64,000 nt of DNA from Nissabacter sp. SGAir0207 (lineage in GTDB: Bacteria > Pseudomonadota > Gammaproteobacteria > Enterobacterales > Enterobacteriaceae), in the NCBI RefSeq assembly GCF_005491205.1, contig NZ_CP028035.1:3782001-3846000 (forward strand). Reading direction: 5' to 3'. The stretch's first letter is position 1; each line of letters opens with the position of its first letter. This document shows positions 51,785 through 58,869 of this stretch, piece by piece. Under the pieces are notes generated by a model. The model saw only the letters and a program-made list of their open reading frames with translations, did not search any database and was not told the origin of the DNA. A program made the translations under genes and the position numbers.

Positions 51785-54448
51785 ATGACTGTGACACAGA
51801 TTGCCACGGCCGCACGGGGCCGCTGGCCGGTTATCCTGCCGCTGCTGGGTATTACGGTGCCGGACAACGGGCGCCATGGCCCCTGCCCGCACTGCGGCGG
51901 AGACGACCGCTTTCGCTTTGATGATATGGAGGGGCGTGGGACGTGGATTTGCAGCCACTGCGGCAACGGCGATGGCCTTGACCTGGTGAAACGGGTAACA
52001 GGCGACGGCGTGAAAAAGGCGGCGCAGGCCGTGGCGCAGGTGCTGGCGTTCCGCGACGTGCAGGACGCGCCGGTTAAGCCTGCCAGGGAAAAAGCCCCGA
52101 AGCGCGACATGGCCGCCACGGTGAATGCCTTGCTGGCAGCAGGCCACACCGGCGAAAGCGACTATCTGACCTCGAAAGGCTTTACCGGCCATCAGGTGAC
52201 GCTGACCGGCCAGGCGCAGCGCATCAGCGGGACGACGTTCCCGGCGGGTTCGGTGCTGCTGCCGCTGGTGACCACGGACGGCGCGATAACCGGCGCGCAG
52301 CTGATAGCGCCGGGTGGGGAAAAAAGCCTGCTGCCGGGCAGCACCATGAAGGGCGCGTTCGTGACGCTCGCCCCGCTGCCCGCAGAGCCACCGGTGCAGG
52401 CGGTGATTACCGAAGGCTGGGCCACGGCGCTGACCGTGAGCCAGCTGACCGCCGGGTACGTGGTGGCGGCCGTGTCGGCCGGGAACCTGCCGAACGTGGC
52501 GCAGGCGCTGCGCGCCCGCTGGCCGGAGGTGAAAATCATTCTCGCCGGGGACAACGACTTTCAGGACGGCGGTGAGAATCCGGGCAAGGCGTTCGCGGAA
52601 AAGGCGGCGAAGGCGGTGGGCGGTTGGGTGACGCTGCCGCCGGGCGAAATCCGCGCCGACTGGAACGACTTTCACCGCCAGCACGGCGTGACCCGCGCCC
52701 GCGAAGCCTTCCGTAACGGTCTGGTGATGTCCGGTGAGGGCCGCACGCGTCTGCCGCAGGGGTTCCGGCTGACTCAGGATTACCTCTGGTATGAAAAGCA
52801 GGTGCAGCGCAACGGCGAAACGGAAATTCAGAACGTGAAAATCTGCAACCCGCTGCGCGTCACCGCCATTACCTGCGACGCCGACGGCGGCAACTTTGGC
52901 CGCCTGCTGGAGTGGGAGGATACCTGGGGCGAGCGACGTAAATGGGCGATGCCGATGGAAATGCTGAGCGGCAGCGGCGAGGAGCTGCGCCGGGTGCTGC
53001 TGGTTAACGGCCTGTCGTACATCAGCACCACCGGCGAGGCACGCGCCCGGCTGATGGAGTATATCTCGCTGTGCAAGCCGGAGCGGCGCGTCACCTGCGT
53101 GAGCCGCACCGGCTGGCACGGGCAGGTTTACGTGCTTCAGGACGAGGTGAACGGCGAGGACGCGGAGGGCGTCATTCTTCAGACCACCTCGGTACAGGGG
53201 CGCGACTTCCGGGTGGCGGGCACGACGGAGGAGTGGCGCGAGCACGTCTCCCGCTACTGCACCGGGAACTCCCGCGTGGCCTTTGCGGTGAGCCTGGCCT
53301 TTGCCGCGCCGCTGCTGCGCCTGATTGGCATGGACGGCGGCGGCTATCACCTGAAGGGCGAATCCACCGACGGTAAGACCACCACCATGAAGGCGGCCAC
53401 CTCGGTATGCGGCGGCCCGGACTACTGGCAGACGTGGCGGGCTACCGGTAACTCGCTGGAAGGCTCCGCCAGCCGCCGCAACGACGCGGCGATGATGCTC
53501 GATGAAATCCGCGAGGTGGACGGGCGCGAGGCGGGCAACATTGCCTACATGCTGGCAAACGGCCAGGGCAAGGGCCGGGCCGGAACGGACGGCGAGCTGC
53601 GCACCCGTAAGCAGTGGCGGCTGTTGTTCCTGTCCACGGGCGAGCTGTCGCTGACGGAGCACGCCGCGAAGGCGGGCGAGCGCACCTTCGCCGGGATGGA
53701 GGTCAGGATGATACAGATACCCAGCGACTCCGGTAAGTTCGGCGTGTTTGAGGAGCTGCACGGCTTTGAGAGCGGCAAGGCGCTGGCGGAGCATCTGGAA
53801 TGGGCCACCGCCAGCTACTACGGTTCGCCGTTCCGCGAGTGGCTGAAGGCGCTGACCGCCGACCTCAACGGGCTGACGGCGCAGGCAAAGGCGCTGATGA
53901 AAGAGTACACCGCCGCGCTGGCCCCGCAGGACGCAGGTAATCAGGTGGGGCGCGCAGTCAACCGCTTTGCCCTGGTGGCGATGGCCGGGGAGCTGGCGAC
54001 GCGCATGGGTATCACCGGCTGGCCGGAGGGCGAAGCGCTGCGGGCAACGCGGGTCTGCCTGAACGCCTGGCTGAAAGACCGGGGACACACGGCCAACCAG
54101 GAAGACATGGCCGCGCTGGAGCAGGTGCGCACCTTCTTCACCGCCAACCAGTACAGCCGCTTTGCCGACTGGCACGACGAACGCAACCGCCCCGGCAACA
54201 TGGTGGGATGGCGCAGGGTGGAGAAAGGCAACGCCGCGCAGGGCCGGGAAACGGTGACCACCTTCTACGTGATGCCGTCGGGCTGGAAGGAAATCTGTCG
54301 GGGCTTTGACCCGCGCAAGGTGGCCCGACTCTGTGCGGACAAGGGTTACCTGCTGGCGGCCAACGACGGCAAGCTACAGACCAGCATTCGCCCGCCAGAG
54401 ATGAACGTGCGCAGGCTTTACGTCTTTAACAGCGAGGTGCCGGGCTAA
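51785..54448 (+). CDS. Satellite replication protein: zinc-ribbon/TOPRIM primase fused to DUF927-type helicase
   Basis: An 887-residue protein. Residues 30-70: zinc ribbon C34-x2-C37 ... C56-x2-C59 (CPHCGGDDRFRF, WICSHCGNGDGLDL), as in P4 alpha. Residues 205-260: TOPRIM-type primase with E210 in VITEGWATALT (P4 alpha has EGYATA) and D256/D258 in AGDNDF. Residues about 330-620: ATPase of DUF927 type with P-loop GESTDGKTT (525-533) and Walker B region MMLDEIREVD. It should prime and unwind at the iterons found just downstream. P4 alpha is 777 residues with a different helicase part. Start at the ATG after GGGGGAG. Confidence 0.88.
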   Translation: MTVTQIATAARGRWPVILPLLGITVPDNGRHGPCPHCGGDDRFRFDDMEGRGTWICSHCGNGDGLDLVKRVTGDGVKKAAQAVAQVLAFRDVQDAPVKPAREKAPKRDMAATVNALLAAGHTGESDYLTSKGFTGHQVTLTGQAQRISGTTFPAGSVLLPLVTTDGAITGAQLIAPGGEKSLLPGSTMKGAFVTLAPLPAEPPVQAVITEGWATALTVSQLTAGYVVAAVSAGNLPNVAQALRARWPEVKIILAGDNDFQDGGENPGKAFAEKAAKAVGGWVTLPPGEIRADWNDFHRQHGVTRAREAFRNGLVMSGEGRTRLPQGFRLTQDYLWYEKQVQRNGETEIQNVKICNPLRVTAITCDADGGNFGRLLEWEDTWGERRKWAMPMEMLSGSGEELRRVLLVNGLSYISTTGEARARLMEYISLCKPERRVTCVSRTGWHGQVYVLQDEVNGEDAEGVILQTTSVQGRDFRVAGTTEEWREHVSRYCTGNSRVAFAVSLAFAAPLLRLIGMDGGGYHLKGESTDGKTTTMKAATSVCGGPDYWQTWRATGNSLEGSASRRNDAAMMLDEIREVDGREAGNIAYMLANGQGKGRAGTDGELRTRKQWRLLFLSTGELSLTEHAAKAGERTFAGMEVRMIQIPSDSGKFGVFEELHGFESGKALAEHLEWATASYYGSPFREWLKALTADLNGLTAQAKALMKEYTAALAPQDAGNQVGRAVNRFALVAMAGELATRMGITGWPEGEALRATRVCLNAWLKDRGHTANQEDMAALEQVRTFFTANQYSRFADWHDERNRPGNMVGWRRVEKGNAAQGRETVTTFYVMPSGWKEICRGFDPRKVARLCADKGYLLAANDGKLQTSIRPPEMNVRRLYVFNSEVPG

Positions 54449-54817
54449 TGGTGCGCGAGTCTTATTTCTTAAGGGTAACAGAGGTAACAGGTGTAACAGC
54501 CGCGCCAGACGGGCGCTGGCGCTGTTACACCGCATAAAAGTAAAAGGGTAACAGGTGTAACACCGCATCTGTTACCCGCTGTAACCCGTAATGTTACACA
54601 GAGCTACCTCATAAAAATTCAGTTAAAACAGCAATGTAACCCATGTTACCCCTGTTACACCCCACTGCCGACAGAGACGCGGGCAACGCGCCTTTCCGGG
54701 CCTTTTTCCTGGCGGGCCACCGGGTTTGTTTGCTGAGCCACGAGCAGACGGGGAAAGCAGGCGTTGTCCGCTGGGCCACGGCAGAATACAAACATCCTTT
54801 ACAGAGAGAGAATTATC
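54449..54817. other. Probable replication-origin region
   Basis: 369 bp between the primase and the Sid-like gene. It contains the GTAAC/GTTAC iteron array, a GC hairpin (CGCCAG / CTGGCG near 54505-54525) and an AT-rich stretch (54610-54630) between two iteron clusters. A small rightward reading frame of 62 codons (54643-54831) is present but not supported by a ribosome site. Confidence 0.6.
54474..54660. repeat. Iteron array (12 copies of GTAAC/GTTAC)
   Basis: Copies at about 54475, 54484, 54493, 54534 (inverted), 54548, 54557, 54571 (inv), 54581, 54593 (inv), 54636, 54645 (inv), 54654 (inv). Longest common forms are GGTAACAG, TGTAACA and TGTTACA; neighbours are often 9 bp apart. P4 alpha binds similar iterons (GGTGAACAG-type), so this is probably ori/crr. 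Confidence 0.72.
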
Positions 54818-55534
54818 ATGAGCGAGAATAAAAGCCCCGCCGTCATCCGCCTGAGCGAAGCCAGAGCCGAACACACCGCGCAGATGATGAAAATCAACGA
54901 CATCACCGCCGCCATTGCCCGCAGCAAGAAAGAGCGCGAGGCGGCCATTGAGAACGGGAAGGAAGCGGAAACGAACTGGCGCACCCGCTTTCGCAGCCTG
55001 CGCGGCAACCTTACCGACGAGCTGAGGGCGCAGCACAGCCAGCGCATCGTCAGCCGCGAGCTGGCCGAAGAGTTCACCGGCCTGATTGAGGAGCTGGAGT
55101 TTGAGCATGAGGGGGAGATGATAAAGGCCGTGCGTACCGGTCACGCCTACGTTAACGCGCACAATGTGGCCTTTACGCAGTACGTGGAGGGCCAGTGGGA
55201 GGCCGCCATGCGCAACCTCAGCCCGACGCTGGTACGCGCCGTCCGTCTTAAGCTGCTGTCGCTCCGGCTCAACGACCGGGGACGCCATACTGACCCGCGT
55301 CATCAGGAGCCGGAAGCCATACTCGCCCGCGAGGTCGGTAAGGTGCTGGCCGATAAGGCGGAAGCCGCGCGGCTGGATATGGACGCGGAGCCTGTCGTGT
55401 CGGAGATTGGCGTTTATCGCCCGGCGCTGACCGGCGTGGATATGAAGCTGTATAACAGTCCGTGCTCCATTCAGGTGCGGTTACAGGAGTGTAATAAGAA
55501 GCTTGAGAAACAGCAGAAGGAGAGCCAGGCATGA
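54818..55534 (+). CDS. sid: Sid-like capsid size determination protein
   Basis: A 238-residue, strongly helical protein. The block NWRTRFRSLRGNLTDELRAQ then HSQRIVSRELAEEF closely parallels P4 Sid (remembered as DWRTAFR...LSDELKQRH..RVARRELVQEY), and EPVVSEIGVYRPALTGVD parallels the Sid C-terminus; P4 Sid has 244 residues. Sid forms an external scaffold that forces helper capsid protein into small T=4 shells. The start has AGAGAGAG upstream. It is coupled to the Ogr-like gene by ATGA. The identification rests on recalled sequence, so a search is needed for certainty. Confidence 0.78.
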   Translation: MSENKSPAVIRLSEARAEHTAQMMKINDITAAIARSKKEREAAIENGKEAETNWRTRFRSLRGNLTDELRAQHSQRIVSRELAEEFTGLIEELEFEHEGEMIKAVRTGHAYVNAHNVAFTQYVEGQWEAAMRNLSPTLVRAVRLKLLSLRLNDRGRHTDPRHQEPEAILAREVGKVLADKAEAARLDMDAEPVVSEIGVYRPALTGVDMKLYNSPCSIQVRLQECNKKLEKQQKESQA

Positions 55535-55779
55535 TGCACTGCCCGTACTGCAAAAGCCCGGCGCACGCCAGGTCGAGCCGCTACATGTCCGAACAGGTTA
55601 AGGAACGTTATCATCAGTGCACCAATCTCGACTGTTCCTGCGCGTTCAAGACCAGCGAGAGTATTACCCGTGTGATTACCGCGCCGCCGCAGCCCGAAGT
55701 CTGCGAGGCGCCGCCTCCACCGCCGCCTCAGCGCCAGTCACAGACGCTGGGCCGCTACGGAAGCGCCTTCCGGCACTGA
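55531..55779 (+). CDS. Ogr/Delta-type zinc-finger activator
   Basis: An 82-residue protein with C4-x2-C7-x22-C30-x4-C35, the exact spacing of P2 Ogr and P4 Delta (MMHCPYCKSPAHARSSRYMS, HQCTNLDCSCAF). These proteins turn on P2-type late promoters, so the satellite can switch on helper morphogenesis genes. The tail is Pro/Gln-rich (EAPPPPPPQRQSQT) and ends GRYGSAFRH. P4 Delta is a tandem of two such fingers; this one is single, Ogr-sized. It overlaps the Sid-like gene by 4 nt. Confidence 0.9.
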   Translation: MMHCPYCKSPAHARSSRYMSEQVKERYHQCTNLDCSCAFKTSESITRVITAPPQPEVCEAPPPPPPQRQSQTLGRYGSAFRH

Positions 55780-56159
55780 ACCAGAACCTCACACTCTCCC
55801 TGCCATCCGGCGGGGATTTTTTTTACGCAAAGCTAAAGATCTTCTGCACGGTGACGAGTATAAATAGTGATGCATGCAAGAGCTGCATGGATTTGCATGC
55901 AAATAATGCGTGTGAGAAGTACAGGCAGGGCCAGTAATGGCGTGGCCTAAGCCTGTGCCTGCAACTGCATGAAAAGCGATGTACGAAGCGGGCAGGCGAG
56001 GCGGGGATAGCATTGCGCGCGTAATCAAACAATTGAAGATATGAACACTAAGGAGAAACTCTAAATTTTGATGAACTCAAATAATAGCTACCATATAAAA
56101 CCGGGCGCTATCATGAAGTAAAAATCACAATCACACACGGAAATTACAGGATAAATAAA
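55780..56159. other. cos region
   Basis: 380 bp without a credible gene. It holds an inferred P2-type cos site (55995-56013) and four TGCATG motifs (55871, 55884, 55894, 55966) to its left. Composition shifts from GC-rich to very AT-rich just right of cos, near 56030, where the imported TIR cargo begins. AGGA at 8 nt before 56160 is the ribosome site of the TIR gene. Confidence 0.7.
55995..56013 (+). other. P2-type cohesive-end (cos) site
   Basis: GGCGAGGCGGGGATAGCAT differs at two of 19 positions from the P2/P4 cohesive end (GGCGAGGCGGGGAAAGCAC) and also closely resembles that of phage 186 (GGCGTGGCGGGGAAAGCAT). It lies next to the sid/delta end of the element, as in P4, and would let the helper terminase package the satellite. 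Confidence 0.85.
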
Positions 56160-58634
56160 ATGATAAAGTGCTTTCTTTCACACAGTTCTAAAGACAAAAA
56201 TCATTATGTCAGGAAAGTAGCTAGCCTCATTAGAAAAGAAGTAAGAATATTTGACGAAGAAACGTTTGAAAAAGGAATGCCTACTATTGATGAAATATAT
56301 AGAGGACTTGATGAAACCTCGTTATTTATTCTTTTTATCTCAGAGCACTCTTTAAAATCTCCGTGGGTTCAAAAAGAGATAATAGAAGCTGAAGATAAAA
56401 TATTAAATAATGATCTAAAAATATTCTACCCAATCATAATTGATGAAAACATAAGCCATCGCGATGAAAGATTACCGCTATGGATGAAGGAAAAAATAAA
56501 TATACAACTCATATCAAAACCGGAAGTGGCAGCAAGAAAAATAAACTCTCGGCTTATCGAGTTATCATGGAGAATACATCCAAGACTTAAAGAGCGAAAA
56601 CAAATTTTCGTCGGAAGAAACGAGAAGATAAAACAGATTGAAGAAAGAATAGATGACTTTTCCATGCCATCACCTACAGTTATAATCTGTTCAGGATTGC
56701 AATCCATAGGCAGGAAGACATTATTAAATCATTCCCTAGCCAAGGCAAACATAGTCAGAGAGTATTACGAATTCCCAACAATCTCATTATCGTCGCAAGA
56801 TAGCATCGAAGACTTCATCTTGAAGATAAACGATCTAGGTTTTACCGAAGTTGCAAAAATAGCGGATGTAATAAAAGGTAGCATCGAAGAAAAAATCGAG
56901 TTAGGAAAAAAATTATCTGAAACAATTCAGCGAGAAGATGAAAGAGTTCTTATTGAAGACAACGGGGTATTAGTTCAAGGTGATGGAAAAATTGTAGATT
57001 GGTTTGTAGAAATCGTAAACAAGATAAGTAAAAAAGAATACTTAACATTTATTGTAGCCAGCCGAAATAGAGTGAACTTATCAATAAATAGAGAACATCC
57101 TTTCTTCTATGCATTGTCCCTTGCAGAGTTAGAGCAAAACGAAAGGAACGGATTACTTAAAAGATATGCTGAATTCGAGAAGCTAACACTAAATCGAGAA
57201 GATATATCTTTTTTTGCAGATATCCTCACTGGATACCCTGAACAAGTTTTTTTTGCAGTGGATACTATTAAAGAAAAAGGTATAAATGAAACAAAAAAAC
57301 AGTCGCACATTATACAGCAATATGGCGCAGATAAGGCAAAAATAGTTTTAGATTATTTCAAGGATGATAATGATACTCTTGACCTTATTTATTTGATATC
57401 AAGGTTTGAATTTATAAGCTATGGGCTACTATTTGAAATAGTAGATGAAAAAAAATATGCCCCTTTTCTTGATAAGCTTTTCCGTTCTTCTGTATGTGAA
57501 AGAGTTGGCTCTACCCCAGATTATTTTCGCATCAGTGAAGTAATTCGCGATTATGTCAGTAGAAATAATTTTGGAAAAAGTAGTATATTTGAAAAAAAGA
57601 TTAGAGAGCATATAAACTCTTTTATGGAACAGATGAAAAATGAATCTGAGAATTATGACATCTCTGACTATTTATTCTCAGCACAAGAGAGTTTAAAAAA
57701 TGGTGATAAAGTTCCTGACAGTCTTCTAATACCATCCGTATTTGTTAAAACCATAAGGCAACTTTATAATGAAAAGAAAAATTACCAAGATGCTTTAGTA
57801 CTAGCCAATAGAATATTGGTTAAGGAAAAAACAATTCATCAAAATACAATCTCTCAAGTAAGATATATTAAGTGTCAATGCTTAGCTCGGCTGAAAGATA
57901 GTGAGTTCTTTTCAGAAGTTAGGAAACTAAACGAGCCTGATGCATCATTTTTACATGGTTTTTATTATCGTTTAGCAGGGAATTTTTCAAAAGCCTTTGA
58001 CTCTCTGAGTAGAGCTTTAGAAAAAGGGAGACGTGACCCAAAAGTTTTAAGTGAATTAATATTGGTACACATGCTTAACGAAGAATATGATCTCGCATAT
58101 AACCTGGCAAAAGAAAACTATGAAAACCGCCCAAGTAATCCTATAAATGCCAATAACTATTTCACATGTTTGATTTCCAGAGATAAAAACCAAGAAAACT
58201 TAAAAGTATTAAAGTCTATAATTCAAAGGCTTGAAATTGACTCTTCACCTAGAGCGCAAGAGATGTTGGAATCAGCGAGAGCTAGACTTATAGCTTATTT
58301 TGATTCAAATGAAGAGGAAAGTTTGTCTATAATAGATGAAGCAATCCTTTCTTTCCCTGATGTCACATATCCAGCATTAACTAAAGCAGAAATATCTGCT
58401 CATTTTAACAATAAGGTAAAACTTAAAGAAGCGATTGACCATTTAGATAAAATTCAGCGAAAATACTCCTCATCTTTACGTACTAGCGCTAAATATAAAG
58501 CAGTATTACTAGCAATGGAAGGACAGATTGAAAGAGCCAAAGCCATGGTTCTTAAAGAATTAAGCGGACTTTCAAAAAATTCCCAAGATAGACTGTTAGA
58601 AAAGCTAAAGATCCATTATGAAAATAATAAATAA
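56160..58634 (+). CDS. TIR-STAND NTPase-TPR protein, candidate anti-phage defence
   Basis: An 824-residue protein, very AT-rich compared with all neighbours. Residues 1-125: TIR domain (MIKCFLSHSSKDKNHYVRKV, FILFISEHSLKSPWVQKEI, candidate catalytic E73). Residues about 148-330: STAND/NTPase with IFVGR (149-153), altered P-loop GLQSIGRKT (179-187), Walker-B-like VLIED (263-267) and sensor SR (301-302). Residues about 530-820: helical TPR-like repeats (for example FLHGFYYRLAGNFSKAFDSL). Proteins with this layout sense a phage signal through the repeats and use TIR to degrade NAD+ and stop growth. It lies between cos and attR, the variable cargo slot of P4-type satellites. No second gene is attached. 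Defence is inferred, not shown. Confidence 0.8.
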   Translation: MIKCFLSHSSKDKNHYVRKVASLIRKEVRIFDEETFEKGMPTIDEIYRGLDETSLFILFISEHSLKSPWVQKEIIEAEDKILNNDLKIFYPIIIDENISHRDERLPLWMKEKINIQLISKPEVAARKINSRLIELSWRIHPRLKERKQIFVGRNEKIKQIEERIDDFSMPSPTVIICSGLQSIGRKTLLNHSLAKANIVREYYEFPTISLSSQDSIEDFILKINDLGFTEVAKIADVIKGSIEEKIELGKKLSETIQREDERVLIEDNGVLVQGDGKIVDWFVEIVNKISKKEYLTFIVASRNRVNLSINREHPFFYALSLAELEQNERNGLLKRYAEFEKLTLNREDISFFADILTGYPEQVFFAVDTIKEKGINETKKQSHIIQQYGADKAKIVLDYFKDDNDTLDLIYLISRFEFISYGLLFEIVDEKKYAPFLDKLFRSSVCERVGSTPDYFRISEVIRDYVSRNNFGKSSIFEKKIREHINSFMEQMKNESENYDISDYLFSAQESLKNGDKVPDSLLIPSVFVKTIRQLYNEKKNYQDALVLANRILVKEKTIHQNTISQVRYIKCQCLARLKDSEFFSEVRKLNEPDASFLHGFYYRLAGNFSKAFDSLSRALEKGRRDPKVLSELILVHMLNEEYDLAYNLAKENYENRPSNPINANNYFTCLISRDKNQENLKVLKSIIQRLEIDSSPRAQEMLESARARLIAYFDSNEEESLSIIDEAILSFPDVTYPALTKAEISAHFNNKVKLKEAIDHLDKIQRKYSSSLRTSAKYKAVLLAMEGQIERAKAMVLKELSGLSKNSQDRLLEKLKIHYENNK

Positions 58635-58638
58635 TTTA

Positions 58639-58655
58639 GGGAAATGCGTTTTCCC
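58639..58655 (+). terminator. Hairpin after the TIR gene
   Basis: GGGAAA-TGCGT-TTTCCC, 5 nt after the stop codon. It is weak and has no long T-run. Confidence 0.4.
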
Positions 58656-58713
58656 TTATAAGCCTATTAATTGTCATTAAGAGGGTCATAACAGTACTAA
58701 GTATTCATAACGT

Positions 58714-58731
58714 GTACCAATAAATGTACCA
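58714..58731. promoter_or_regulatory. Right integrase arm-type sites
   Basis: GTACCA at 58714 and 58726, again 12 bp apart, 60 bp left of attR. They mirror the pair at the int end. Confidence 0.55.
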
Positions 58732-58790
58732 AAAGTTAAGCAATTACATATAAGCAATATAATTCAGCAAGTTAGAGTTATAAATAGATA

Positions 58791-58811
58791 CAGATACAGA
58801 ATATTGAGTGA
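58791..58811 (+). repeat. attR direct repeat
   Basis: CAGATACAGAATATTGAGTGA in two parts (CAGATACAGAATAT, TGAGTGA). Read in the yicC frame it encodes QIQNIE and a TGA stop, so it is most likely the original yicC end left behind by integration. Confidence 0.85.
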
Positions 58812-58831
58812 TCCCTAAGAAAGACGCAGTG

Positions 58832-58865
58832 AATAAAAAGCCCGCCCTAGGCGGGCTTTTTTTAT
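58832..58865. terminator. Original yicC terminator, also serving the SDR gene
   Basis: AATAAAAAGCCCGCC / GGCGGGCTTTTTTTATT. Just right of attR, before the end of the reverse-strand SDR gene; before integration it must have ended yicC. Confidence 0.85.
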
Positions 58866-58869
58866 TGCC

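Larger units (their letters stand above)
47497..58811 (+). mobile_element. P4-type phage satellite integrated in the yicC 3' end
   Basis: An element of about 11.3 kb between near-identical 21-bp repeats. Backbone, left to right: integrase, unknown gene, AlpA, RHH repressor (reverse strand), Icd-like, three small genes, TOPRIM/DUF927 replication protein, iteron array, Sid-like, Ogr/Delta-like, P2-type cos, TIR-STAND gene. The sid-delta-cos order and the size (P4 is 11.6 kb) fit a P2-dependent satellite that is packaged in small capsids. No capsid, tail or terminase genes are present, so it cannot be an autonomous phage. Composition is mosaic: AT-rich ends and a GC-rich middle. No frameshift is seen in the backbone genes, so it may be functional. 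Confidence 0.88.

Noticed and set aside
51719..54175. 818-codon open frame on the minus strand opposite the replication protein
   Set aside because: It is a shadow of a GC-rich gene: no ribosome site, low-complexity His/Arg/Gln content, and the plus-strand frame has clear zinc-ribbon, TOPRIM and P-loop motifs.
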